From Actinoalloteichus fjordicus (GTDB lineage Bacteria; Actinomycetota; Actinomycetes; Mycobacteriales; Pseudonocardiaceae), in the NCBI RefSeq assembly GCF_001941625.1, contig NZ_CP016076.1, positions 1,240,001 through 1,304,000 of the forward strand: a stretch of DNA of 64,000 nucleotides. Direction: 5' to 3'. The position numbers were made by a program, and so were the translations under genes. Each line of letters starts with the position of its first letter. The first letter of the stretch is position 1. Below, one piece after another: positions 35,485-43,941 of the stretch. The notes below the pieces were generated by a model. That model did not search any database. It was not told where the DNA came from and was given only the letters and a program-made list of their open reading frames with translations.

Positions 35485-36267
35485 ATGACGTTGTTCACCG
35501 CAGACCACCGGCTTGACGGCGGTGCCGGGCCTACCGCAGTGTTCGTCTCCGCCCTGTTCGCCGGTGGCTGGATCTGGGATCACCCGTATCAGGCGCTGTC
35601 GGACGCGGGCTGGTCGGTCCTGCGCACCAATCAGCCCGTCTGCGCGGTGGACAGCAAGGTCGCGGGGTCGATCGAGCGGCTCGGCGACGCGATGCTGGCG
35701 GTCTGTGACGCGGCAGGCGTCGAGGACCTCGTGGTCTGCGCCAACTCGCTGGGCGGGCTCGTCGCGATCGATCTGGCCCTGCGGTTCCCCGACCGGGTGC
35801 GCGGCATCGTGGTCAGCGGTGCGCCCGGCCTGACCGCCGACCCGGACGTAGGACTCAGCATGGACCGTCGAGCCGGGGTCAAGCCCAGCGGACCCGAGTT
35901 CGAGGCGCGGATGATGGCGGCGTTGTTCCATTCCGGACGCCACTTCAGCGACGAGCAGCTCGCGGAGACGGGAACGCTGCTGGAGCAGCCGAACTCGATG
36001 CTGAGCATGGCCCGCAGCCTTCGTGCGACGCGGTCCTATCCGGTGCAGGCCGCGTTGGAGACGGTGCGCTGCCCGTCGCTGTACCTATGGGGCAGACACG
36101 ATCGGATGACGCCGGTCGACGCCTGGGTCGACGTCGTCGAGGCCCATCCCACCAGCGACATGGTCCTCATCGAGGACTGCGGTCATATCCCGATGCTCGA
36201 ACGCGGAGATGAGTATTCTTCTCATCTAGCGCGGTTCATGACAAAGTTCGCGAGCGTGCCTGCGTGA
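35485..36267 (+). CDS. Alpha/beta hydrolase (serine esterase/thioesterase-like)
   Basis: Hydrolase of 260 residues. The nucleophile is Ser88 in VVCANSLGGLVAI; the acid is in LYLWGRHDRMTP and the His in EDCGHIPMLE, giving a complete triad. It starts with VFVSALFAGGWIWD in place of the usual HG oxyanion motif. In a PKS operon with no other thioesterase, chain release or lactone/ester handling is the natural guess. The stop overlaps the second AcpS-like gene. Confidence 0.82.
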   Translation: MTLFTADHRLDGGAGPTAVFVSALFAGGWIWDHPYQALSDAGWSVLRTNQPVCAVDSKVAGSIERLGDAMLAVCDAAGVEDLVVCANSLGGLVAIDLALRFPDRVRGIVVSGAPGLTADPDVGLSMDRRAGVKPSGPEFEARMMAALFHSGRHFSDEQLAETGTLLEQPNSMLSMARSLRATRSYPVQAALETVRCPSLYLWGRHDRMTPVDAWVDVVEAHPTSDMVLIEDCGHIPMLERGDEYSSHLARFMTKFASVPA

Positions 36268-36818
36268 CGACGGTGGCGGTACTGCTCGGGGTGGACATAG
36301 TGGAGAGAGGCCGACTGAGACGCATGCTCTCAGACCTCGGCGACGTCTACCTCCGACAGGTCGCCACGCCGTCCGAGCGAAAGCTGCACACGGGCGCCGC
36401 CGACGCCGCCCCCGACTTCGCCGTCAAGGAATGCCTGATCAAGGCGGTCGGCGGCCGTCCGGACGGATTCAGCTGGCATGACTTCGAACGAGCGTCTGCC
36501 GTCGGGTCCGTCCCGCCGCCTGCCCCTGCGGTCCCCGCGCAGGCCGAGGAGATCGACGACGAGGTCACTGCGCTGCTCGACGAGGCGGCGGCAGGCCTCG
36601 GCGCGGCCACCGGGTTCGCACTGACCACCACCGACACCTACGCCGTGCGCGGCGCGAGCCGCACCGCCGCACTGGCGCGGCTGGCACCCGGTCAGGGCGG
36701 GTTGAGCGTCACCGGCGCCGCCCGCTGGGGCCTGGACGAGAGCGTGCTCGTCGCACTGGCCGTGGTGACGACTTCCGCGAAGACGATGACCAAGAAGGGA
36801 GCACCAGGATGTCCTTAG
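36264..36818 (+). CDS. AcpS-like protein lacking the C-terminal SHT motif
   Basis: Protein of 184 residues. The N-terminus matches holo-ACP synthase: LLGVDIVERGRL places the Mg-binding Asp11 and Glu14, and DFAVKECLIKAVGGRPDGFS has Lys55-Glu56 of the K-E-A motif. The C-terminal half is divergent, with an Ala/Pro/Glu insertion at about 75-100, and no Ser-His-Thr motif. This is the reverse of the gene at 34064, which keeps SHT but lacks the metal ligands. Either a heteromeric phosphopantetheinyl transferase or a repurposed fold is possible. Confidence 0.68.
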   Translation: MTTVAVLLGVDIVERGRLRRMLSDLGDVYLRQVATPSERKLHTGAADAAPDFAVKECLIKAVGGRPDGFSWHDFERASAVGSVPPPAPAVPAQAEEIDDEVTALLDEAAAGLGAATGFALTTTDTYAVRGASRTAALARLAPGQGGLSVTGAARWGLDESVLVALAVVTTSAKTMTKKGAPGCP

Positions 36819-37852
36819 CTCAAGCCCCTGCTGAGACGGTCGTGAGACCGGGCGAATCCATCCAGCAAGCGCTCGACAGCGCGGGGGCGGGCGCCACCGT
36901 CCGACTCACCGAGGGTACCTACGCCGAACATCTGTTGATCAGACACAGCGGGGTGACACTCGTCGGCGACGGCGCCGAGCGGACCGTCCTGATTCCCGGC
37001 GGGACGGCTCCCGACGGGATACCCGAGCTGACGGATGCCACCACGGAGGTCTCCAGCGGCATCGTCATCCACGCCGAGGGCGTCACCGGCATCACGCTGC
37101 GCGGCCTGACCGTGCAGGGCTTCAGCGGCGCGGGCGTGTACGCGCACACCACCTCCGACCTCGACTTCGAGGACCTCGTGGTGCGGGACAACGAACTCTG
37201 GGGCGTCTACGTCCGCGAGTCCGGCGGCGTGCGCGTGCTGCGCTGCACCGCGTCCGGCAGCCGATACGGCGGCATCGCCCTCAGCTTCTGCTCCCGCTCC
37301 GACGCGCTGATCGAGGACAACGACACCTTCGACAACGCCTTCGGGATCTTCGTCGACAACGCCTCGTTCGCCCAGGTACGACGCAACCGCAGTCACGGCA
37401 ACGCCGCAGGCGTCCTGGTGCTCAACCAGGCCTACCCCGGTGAGCCGCCCGGTGGCGCGACCGACAACCTCGTAGCCGACAACGACCTGTATGACAACGG
37501 CCTGTCGGCAGGCGTCGAGCCCGAGGGGCTCGGCGCGGCGGGTCCGCCGATCTCCGGGGTCGGCGTCGGTCTGATCGGCGCCTGTCGCACCACGGTCGTC
37601 GGCAACCGCATCGTCGATCACCGACCCAGCGGGCCCTCGGTCATCGGCGGCGCGGTGGCGATGGCCTCCTCCACGGAGTGGGGCGGCGGCGAGGTCGCGG
37701 ACAACAAGGTGCTGTGGAACCGCATCACCGGCAACGAGCCGCTGGACGTCGACGTCAGTGACGGCCTCGAACGCCAGTACTTCGAGAACAACGTCGTGGA
37801 CCGCACCTCGCCCGAGCACATCGAGGGCTGTTCCTCAGGAGGCGCCCGATGA
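36809..37852 (+). CDS. Right-handed parallel beta-helix repeat protein
   Basis: Protein of 347 residues with short repeats of about 22 residues: ITLRGLTVQGFSGAGVYAHT, LDFEDLVVRDNELWGVYVRE, VLRCTASGSRYGGIALS, and so on. This is the NosD/pectate-lyase-like beta-helix. The opening VVRPGESIQQALDSAGAGAT is the family cap. No signal peptide is seen, so it is cytoplasmic, unusual for carbohydrate-active beta-helices. The start overlaps the AcpS-like gene and the third codon is TTA. It may be a cyclase, isomerase or epimerase acting on the polyketide or sugar; no catalytic residues can be assigned. Confidence 0.8.
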   Translation: MSLAQAPAETVVRPGESIQQALDSAGAGATVRLTEGTYAEHLLIRHSGVTLVGDGAERTVLIPGGTAPDGIPELTDATTEVSSGIVIHAEGVTGITLRGLTVQGFSGAGVYAHTTSDLDFEDLVVRDNELWGVYVRESGGVRVLRCTASGSRYGGIALSFCSRSDALIEDNDTFDNAFGIFVDNASFAQVRRNRSHGNAAGVLVLNQAYPGEPPGGATDNLVADNDLYDNGLSAGVEPEGLGAAGPPISGVGVGLIGACRTTVVGNRIVDHRPSGPSVIGGAVAMASSTEWGGGEVADNKVLWNRITGNEPLDVDVSDGLERQYFENNVVDRTSPEHIEGCSSGGAR

Positions 37853-38787
37853 CTCCCACCCTGGTGTGCGAGGGTCTGGAGAAGCGCTACGGCGACAACC
37901 TCGCCGTGGACGACGTGGGCTTCCAGATCGAGCCCGCGCAGGCGTACGGCCTGCTCGGCCCCAACGGGGCAGGCAAGAGCACGACGGTGTCCATGCTGGT
38001 CGGCCTGCTGCGACCCGACAAGGGAACCGTGCGGATCTGCGGTGCCGACCTGGCGGGCGACCCGATGAAGGCCAAGGCGCACATCGGGTACGTGCCGCAG
38101 GAGATCGCGCTGTTCCCCGAGCTCACCGGCCGGGAGAACCTGCGCTACTTCGGCAGGCTCTACGGCCTGTCCCGACGTGACCTGCGCAGACGCATCGACG
38201 AGGTCCTGGAACTGGTCACGCTGACCGACCGCGCCGACGAGAAGATCAGCGGCTATTCCGGCGGTATGAAGCGGCGGATCAACATCGGCGCCGCGCTGCT
38301 GCACGAGCCCAAGATCCTCGTGCTCGACGAGCCGACGGTCGGCGTGGACCCGCAGAGTCGCAAGGCGATCCTCGACGGCGTGGAACTCCTCGTCCAGCAG
38401 GGCATGAGCCTGCTCTACATCTCCCACTACATGGAGGAGGTCGAGCGGATCAGCCACCGGGTCGGCGTCATCGACCGAGGCAGGCTGGTGGCCGAGGGCA
38501 CCCGTAAGGAGCTGGTCTCCCGGCTCGGCACCGCCGACCGCGTGGAGCTGGTGCTGGACGGCGACCTCACCACTGCGGCGGAGAAGCTGCGGACCGTGGA
38601 GGGCGTCACCGAGGCCGTCGTGGTCGACGGCTCGACCGTCCGGCTGGTCGCCAAGGACGGCAGACACCTGCTGCCGTCGCTGATCGGCGCCGTCGAGGGC
38701 TCGGCGGCCGTCACCGGCGTCGAGGTGGTCGAACCCGACCTCGAAGCGGCCTTCCTGCACCTGACCGGCAGCAAGCTGAGGGACTGA
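37849..38787 (+). CDS. ABC exporter ATP-binding protein (DrrA type)
   Basis: ATPase of 312 residues. Walker A is GPNGAGKSTTVSMLVGLL, the signature is YSGGMKRRINIGAALLHEP, and Walker B is ILVLDEPTVGVDPQS, with the switch His in LLYISHYMEE. The C-terminal 80 residues match the DrrA-type extension. ATGA overlap with the beta-helix gene and a two-base gap to the permease tie it to the biosynthetic operon. Likely exports the glycosylated product and gives self-resistance. Confidence 0.93.
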   Translation: MTPTLVCEGLEKRYGDNLAVDDVGFQIEPAQAYGLLGPNGAGKSTTVSMLVGLLRPDKGTVRICGADLAGDPMKAKAHIGYVPQEIALFPELTGRENLRYFGRLYGLSRRDLRRRIDEVLELVTLTDRADEKISGYSGGMKRRINIGAALLHEPKILVLDEPTVGVDPQSRKAILDGVELLVQQGMSLLYISHYMEEVERISHRVGVIDRGRLVAEGTRKELVSRLGTADRVELVLDGDLTTAAEKLRTVEGVTEAVVVDGSTVRLVAKDGRHLLPSLIGAVEGSAAVTGVEVVEPDLEAAFLHLTGSKLRD

Positions 38788-38789
38788 TC

Positions 38790-39968
38790 ATGCTGAGAGC
38801 ACTGCTGGTGGTCAGCGGCCACGAGCTGCGCACCCGGCTTCGTGACGGCACGGCGCTGTTGATCGCCCTGGTCGCCCCGGTGGCGTTGGCCTCGATGTTC
38901 GGCTTCGCCCTCGGCGGCGACGATCCGCCGCTGCGGGCCACGATCGGCATCGTCGACCTCGACGGCGGCGAGTTCCCGGCCAGCGTCCAGAGCGAGGCGC
39001 TGGACTCCGAGGAACTCGAGGGCATCCTCACGTTAGAGGCCTTCGACGCCGAGGACGAGGCTCGCACCGCACTGGACGAGGGCGCGATCGGCGCCGCGAT
39101 CGTGTTCCCCCCCGGCTTCAGCGACAGCGTCGGCGACGGCCGAGGCGGCGAGGTCGACGTCATGACCTCCGAGGCCGCGCCGTTGGCGGGCGTCGTCGCC
39201 ACGAGCATGGTCGACCGGATCTCGGCACTCGTCGAGGCACGCACCCTGGCGGTGCGGGCCTCGCTGGACGCGGGCGTGCCCAGTGACGAGGTCGGGGAGT
39301 TCGTCGAGGCCAACGGCGCCGAAGGCCCCGCGCTGACCTTGAACAGCGACCCGATGACCGGGGGCAGCATCGACTCCTCGGTCTACTACGGGTCGGGCAT
39401 GGCCGTGCTGTTCGCCTTCCTCGTCGTGGGCACCTCCGCGCGGAGTCTGCTCACCGAGCGGCAGAACGGGACGCTCAGCCGCATCAGGGCGGCACCGGTT
39501 CCACCGTGGACGGCCGTGGCGGGGAAGGGGCTCGTCGGCTTCGGCCTCGCGTTGACCAGCATGTGCGTCACGTGGGGCTCGTCGGTGCTGTTGTTCGGGA
39601 CGAGCTGGGGTGATCCACTCGCCGTGTTCGCGCTGTGCGCCGCACACGCGCTCGCGGCGACGGCGATCACGATGCTCATCGCCAGCGGCGCCAAGACCGA
39701 CGCACAGGCCGACGGCTTCAACCTGGGCATCGCCTTCGTCTTCGCGGTTCTGGGCGGCAGCCTCGTCCCGCTCTACAACCTGCCGGACGTCCTCCAGACG
39801 CTGGCGCTGATCACGCCGAACGGGTGGGCGTCCACCGGCCTGTCCGAACTCGCCGTCTCCGGCGGCGGCATCGGCGCGGTCGCGGTTCCTCTCGCCGTGA
39901 TCGGCGGGATCGCGCTGGTCACGGGTGCGCTCGCCGCGCTCCGCTTTCGGAAAGGACTCTTCGGATGA
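38790..39968 (+). CDS. ABC-2 type exporter permease (first)
   Basis: Permease of 392 residues. One helix near the N-terminus (ALLIALVAPVALASMFGFAL) is followed by an extracytoplasmic region of about 150 residues and then five helices, as in ABC-2 drug exporters. The central SSVYYGSGMAVLFAFLVVG and RIRAAPVPPWTAVAGK segments are typical. Codon 82 is TTA (39033-39035), a possible bldA checkpoint for export. It pairs with the following permease, which overlaps it by ATGA. Confidence 0.88.
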   Translation: MLRALLVVSGHELRTRLRDGTALLIALVAPVALASMFGFALGGDDPPLRATIGIVDLDGGEFPASVQSEALDSEELEGILTLEAFDAEDEARTALDEGAIGAAIVFPPGFSDSVGDGRGGEVDVMTSEAAPLAGVVATSMVDRISALVEARTLAVRASLDAGVPSDEVGEFVEANGAEGPALTLNSDPMTGGSIDSSVYYGSGMAVLFAFLVVGTSARSLLTERQNGTLSRIRAAPVPPWTAVAGKGLVGFGLALTSMCVTWGSSVLLFGTSWGDPLAVFALCAAHALAATAITMLIASGAKTDAQADGFNLGIAFVFAVLGGSLVPLYNLPDVLQTLALITPNGWASTGLSELAVSGGGIGAVAVPLAVIGGIALVTGALAALRFRKGLFG

Positions 39969-41110
39969 CGCTGCGTGCCGTCGGCGCGCTGGTCGCCGCC
40001 AACCTTCGCCGCCAGACCCGCGACCGGATGGGTCTGTTCTTCATGGTGGTGATGCCGTTCATCGCCATCATCTTCGTCGGACTCGCCATGGGCGGCAGCT
40101 CCTCGGGAGCACAGATCCCGGTCGGCGTCGTCGCCCAGGACGTCGACGAGACGGGCGAGGCGATCCTCGCGGAGCTGCGGAACAACTCCTCGCTGGCCGT
40201 CGAGGACGTCGAGAGCGCGGATGCGCTGGGCGACGCCGTCCGGCAGGGCTCACTCGCGGCGGGACTGGTGATTCCCAGCGGCTCCACCGAACTCGACCTG
40301 GTCATGACCCAGATGAACGGCACTGGAATGGCCGCCCGCAGCGCCATCGACGCCTCGCTCGGCAAGGTGTCGGCGGTGCTGGAGGCCACGCGGGCAGCCA
40401 CCTCGGCGGGTTCGTCCCCTGAGCAGGCCGCCGCCGACGTCCGTGCCGCGCAGGAGGAGGCGGTCGCCGTCACGGTGAGCACCTCCGGCTCCGGGGACGG
40501 CACGCCCACCGGCTTCGCCTACACCGCGCCCGCCAACCTGCTGCTGTTCACCTTCATCAACTCGATGGCGGTGGCGGCGGCACTCGTGGAGAGCCGCAGG
40601 CTGGGCATGACGCGGCGCACCCTGGCCGCCCCGGTCAGTCAGCGGGCCGTCCTGCTCGGCGAGGCCGTCAGCAGGCTGCTCGTCGCGGTGGCGCAGGCCC
40701 TGCTCATCACCGTGGTGAGCAGCCTGATGTTCGGCACCAGCTGGGGCGATCCGCTGGCGGTCATCGCGATCGTCGGAGCGTTCTGCCTGGTAGCCACGGG
40801 CGCGGCGATGCTGGTCGGCAGCCTGGCGAAGTCGAGTTCGCATCCGCCCGCGATCGGGCCGCCCATCGGCATCATCCTCGGCATGCTCGGCGGCTGCTTC
40901 TGGCCGAGGGAGGTCGCGCCCGACGCGCTCAACGCGGTCGGCTACGTCTTCCCGCACGCCTGGGCGATGGACGCGCTGCTCACCCTGACCACGCCCGGCA
41001 CCGGAGTCGGGCAGGTGATGCTCGAACTGGGCGTCCTGTTGGCGATGGCCGTGGTGATGATGGTCATCGCCATCACGGTGTTCCGCCGCCGGAACCTGGT
41101 CGTGAGCTGA
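39965..41110 (+). CDS. ABC-2 type exporter permease (second)
   Basis: Permease of 381 residues with the same layout: N-terminal helix (LFFMVVMPFIAIIFVGLAMG), a soluble loop to about residue 180, then five helices. SRRLGMTRRTLAAPVSQRAV is the conserved cytoplasmic loop. The two permeases probably form a heterodimer served by the DrrA-like ATPase. It is the last gene of the long plus-strand transcript and a strong hairpin follows 44 bases later. Confidence 0.88.
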   Translation: MTLRAVGALVAANLRRQTRDRMGLFFMVVMPFIAIIFVGLAMGGSSSGAQIPVGVVAQDVDETGEAILAELRNNSSLAVEDVESADALGDAVRQGSLAAGLVIPSGSTELDLVMTQMNGTGMAARSAIDASLGKVSAVLEATRAATSAGSSPEQAAADVRAAQEEAVAVTVSTSGSGDGTPTGFAYTAPANLLLFTFINSMAVAAALVESRRLGMTRRTLAAPVSQRAVLLGEAVSRLLVAVAQALLITVVSSLMFGTSWGDPLAVIAIVGAFCLVATGAAMLVGSLAKSSSHPPAIGPPIGIILGMLGGCFWPREVAPDALNAVGYVFPHAWAMDALLTLTTPGTGVGQVMLELGVLLAMAVVMMVIAITVFRRRNLVVS

Positions 41111-41153
41111 GGCGATCACACCGCCGACACCCGGTTCCGGTCGGACCTGACGA

Positions 41154-41191
41154 GACCCCGGCTGCCGCCTTTCCCGGCGGCGGCCGGGGTC
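41154..41191 (+). terminator. Strong stem-loop terminator after the exporter genes
   Basis: GACCCCGGCTGCCGCC pairs with GGCGGCGGCCGGGGTC with one mismatch and a six-base loop. It closes the core operon and may also serve the convergent ketoreductase gene at 41414. Confidence 0.75.
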
Positions 41192-41413
41192 TTCGCGTGT
41201 TCGCCGAGGGCGGTTTCTCGCCTGTTCGGCGGGCCGAGACCGTTCGCCCGTTGGGCGGGCCGGGGTGCGGCGGACCTGTTGCGGTGCTCGGTCGACGTGC
41301 CGCCCGGTCTGCCGCGGTCGGCGGCCTTGTCGGGCTGGAGGACGGGAGCGGCACGTCGACCGTGGCCGGCTGTTTGCTGCCTGTCGAGCGGTTCCTGGTT
41401 CGGCCTTGCCGGA

Positions 41414-42481
41414 TCAGGACCGCGGCGAGAGGGACTCCTCGTGCGCGGTCTCCTCGATCAGAGCAGCCACCGTGTGCTTCAGCGCCGCGCGCAGCTCGAC
41501 TCCCGCCTGCCAGCCCGTCACCGTCCGGAATCGGGTCGGGTCGGCGATGATGCTGCGAAAGTCCATCTCCGTCGCGTGCACGGGGGCGGGCACCGACACG
41601 ACGTCCACCGCAGGGCGACCGGTCTGCTCGGCGACCACCGCAGCGATTGCGGTGAACAGTGCGCGGACGGTCGTGCCTCGTCCGGTCCCGATCAGCCAGT
41701 GCGTGCCCGAGAGCGCGTCGGCATGATCGACGCAGGCCAGGACGGCCTCGGCGGCGTCCCGGACGTGGAGCAGGTCCCGTTCGGTCTCGCCGCCGTCCCA
41801 CACGGTCAGCGGCTCGCCCGCCAACGCGCGTCGAGCCATCGCCGTCACCACGCCCCGGTCGGCGGCGTGCGGGGCGGCGCCGAACACCGTGGGCAGGCGC
41901 AGCGACACGCCTCGGAGCACGCCATCGGCGGTGGCGTCCGTCAACACCTTCTCGGCGGCCGACTTCTGCCGGTCGTAGACCGTCGCAGGCTCGTCCACCT
42001 CGGTGCCGTCGACGAGACCCGAGCCGCCTGCACCGAGCTGTGAGGTCGAGCCCGGCACCACGACGATCGGCGGCGGTCCCGGTCGCGGGTTCGACCGGAG
42101 GATGCGTACGAGATCACGGGTCACTCCGACGTTGGTCCGCTCGCTGTGCGGGTCCGCCTCGGCGGCCCGCCACGTCCCGCCGCCCGTGTAGAGCAGCAGA
42201 TTGAGCACGACGTCCGCGTCCGCCACTGCCTCGGCCAACGCCCCGGTGTCGGTGAGATCGGCGGTGATCACCTCCGCGTCCACGGCTTCCGGCGGCACCG
42301 GGCTCGGCCCCCTGGCCAGCAGCCGCAGCCGGGCCGGGCGGCGGGCCAGCGCCGCCGCCACGGCCGAGCCGATGAAGCCGGAGGCGCCCAGCACCGCGAT
42401 GCGCCGAGCCGGGTTCGCCGTCTCGGTGCCGTCGATGTCGTGCCGTGCTGCCGTGTCGACGAGTGCTGCCGTGTCGACCAT
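41414..42481 (-). CDS. NDP-4-keto-deoxyhexose reductase (EvaE-like, extended SDR)
   Basis: Extended short-chain dehydrogenase of 355 residues. The Rossmann motif is RRIAVLGASGFIGSAVAAAL. VVVVPGSTSQLGAGG and VYDRQKSAAEKVLTD hold the catalytic Ser/Thr and the YxxxK pair. GERDLLHVRDAAEAV-like text (ETERDLLHVRDAAEAVLACV) is typical of sugar 4-ketoreductases. ATG 42481 was chosen; a TTG at 42505 would overlap the methyltransferase stop. It should set the C4 stereochemistry of the aminosugar in the last step before transfer. Confidence 0.87.
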   Translation of the reverse strand: MVDTAALVDTAARHDIDGTETANPARRIAVLGASGFIGSAVAAALARRPARLRLLARGPSPVPPEAVDAEVITADLTDTGALAEAVADADVVLNLLLYTGGGTWRAAEADPHSERTNVGVTRDLVRILRSNPRPGPPPIVVVPGSTSQLGAGGSGLVDGTEVDEPATVYDRQKSAAEKVLTDATADGVLRGVSLRLPTVFGAAPHAADRGVVTAMARRALAGEPLTVWDGGETERDLLHVRDAAEAVLACVDHADALSGTHWLIGTGRGTTVRALFTAIAAVVAEQTGRPAVDVVSVPAPVHATEMDFRSIIADPTRFRTVTGWQAGVELRAALKHTVAALIEETAHEESLSPRS

Positions 42482-42497
42482 GGAGCCGCCCGCGTGC

Positions 42498-43724
42498 TCA
42501 GACAAGGTGCACGGTCGGGACGTAGAGGATCCACTGTCCGCCGGAGTCGCGGAACGCCTGTTCCTTGGCCATGATCTCCTCGGCGTGGTTCCAGGCGAAC
42601 AACAGCGCGTACTGCGGGTAGTCCTCGTGGAAGGCCGACGGCGGCCGAACCGGCAGGTGCGCCCCCGGCGTCAGCTTCCCCTGCTTGGCGGGCGTCGTGT
42701 CGCAGACGAAGGAGACCAGGTCCGGCCCGATGCCGAGGTAGTTGGTCACCGTCGCGCTCTTCGCCGTCGCCCCGTAGCCGACGACCCGGTTGCCCTTGTC
42801 CCGCTGCTCCCGCAGGAACGTGAGCAGGTCGTCCCGGTTCTTCTCGACCCGAGTCCGGAAGTCGGTCAGCGTCGCGAGATCGGTCAGCTTCGCGGCCTCC
42901 TCCGCCGCGAGCAGTTCGGTCACCGCCGAGGTCCGCTGCCGTGCTCCCGGCCGGGCCAGGGTGTAGCGGACCTCGCCGCCGTGGACGGCGAGCCGCTCGA
43001 CGTCGACGAGTTCGAGGCCGTGCCGCCGGGCCATCTCGTCGACCGAGCGGGCGGTGAAGAAGTAGAAGTGCTCGTCGTAGATCTGATCGAAGGAGGCCCG
43101 CTCGACGATCTCGGCGAAGTAGGGGTCTTCGAAGACGAAGACGCCGTTCGGCGCGAGCAGCGTCGTCACACCCCGGAGGATCGACTCCATGTAGGGGATG
43201 TGACACAGGGTGTTGGCGGCGTAGATGACGTCCGCAGGCCCGTCCGAGGTACGGATGGACGTGGCGGTCGACTCCTCGAAGAAGGCCTTGCGCACCCGGA
43301 TGCCCTTGGTGGCGGCCAGTTCGGCGACTCCGCCGGACGGTTCGACGCCGAGGTGCCGGACGCCTGCCGTGGCGATGGTGTGCAGCATCGTCCCGTCATT
43401 GGAGCCGAGTTCCACGATGAACGGGTCGTCGCCGGTCAGCTCGGTGTTCAGGAAACGCTGCGCAAGGCCTTCGAAGTGCGCCCGCATCACGGTCGATCCC
43501 GAGGACAGGTATGGGTAGTCCTCGTGGAACATCTTCTCCCTGGGGACCTCCTCCATGAGCTGCACCATGTCGCACGTCTGGCAGATCCCCACGGCGAGCC
43601 GGAAGAAGAACTCCTGTGCCTCCTCGCCCGGCGTCACGAACGCGTCAGATGCCGGCTGCTTCCCGAAGTCGATGAACTCGTTGACCGTATCTCCGCAGAT
43701 CCGGCACGACGATGTGGTTGACAT
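42498..43724 (-). CDS. NDP-hexose C3-methyltransferase (EvaC/TylCIII-like)
   Basis: SAM-dependent C-methyltransferase of 408 residues. The N-terminal zinc domain has CRICGDTVNEFIDFG and ICQTCDMVQLME. The SAM site is IVELGSNDGTMLHTIATAG, and YDEHFYFFTARSVDEMARRHG follows. The C-terminal nucleotide-binding-like domain includes VVGYGATAKSATVTNYLGI. It adds the branch methyl at C3 of the keto sugar. The start is fixed by AAGGAG six bases before ATG 43724. Together with the amino-transferase this argues for a vancosamine-like sugar. Confidence 0.93.
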   Translation of the reverse strand: MSTTSSCRICGDTVNEFIDFGKQPASDAFVTPGEEAQEFFFRLAVGICQTCDMVQLMEEVPREKMFHEDYPYLSSGSTVMRAHFEGLAQRFLNTELTGDDPFIVELGSNDGTMLHTIATAGVRHLGVEPSGGVAELAATKGIRVRKAFFEESTATSIRTSDGPADVIYAANTLCHIPYMESILRGVTTLLAPNGVFVFEDPYFAEIVERASFDQIYDEHFYFFTARSVDEMARRHGLELVDVERLAVHGGEVRYTLARPGARQRTSAVTELLAAEEAAKLTDLATLTDFRTRVEKNRDDLLTFLREQRDKGNRVVGYGATAKSATVTNYLGIGPDLVSFVCDTTPAKQGKLTPGAHLPVRPPSAFHEDYPQYALLFAWNHAEEIMAKEQAFRDSGGQWILYVPTVHLV

Positions 43725-43941
43725 ATGACACTCCTTGTAGTCCCTGATGCTGTCTCGGGCGTCCGATCCCGAGGCGAGTACGCAGGTGCGGGGGCATGGT
43801 CGGCGGCGGTGACCGATGTCGATCGATCCGGTGTGCCGCCGGAGTTCGGGGAGGGGCCCGGTTGTGCAGGCCCGCGCCTCGTGTCGGTGTCCGATCTGCG
43901 TCACTCGACGCCGGGTCGTCCGGCGCGAGCGCGATCAGACG

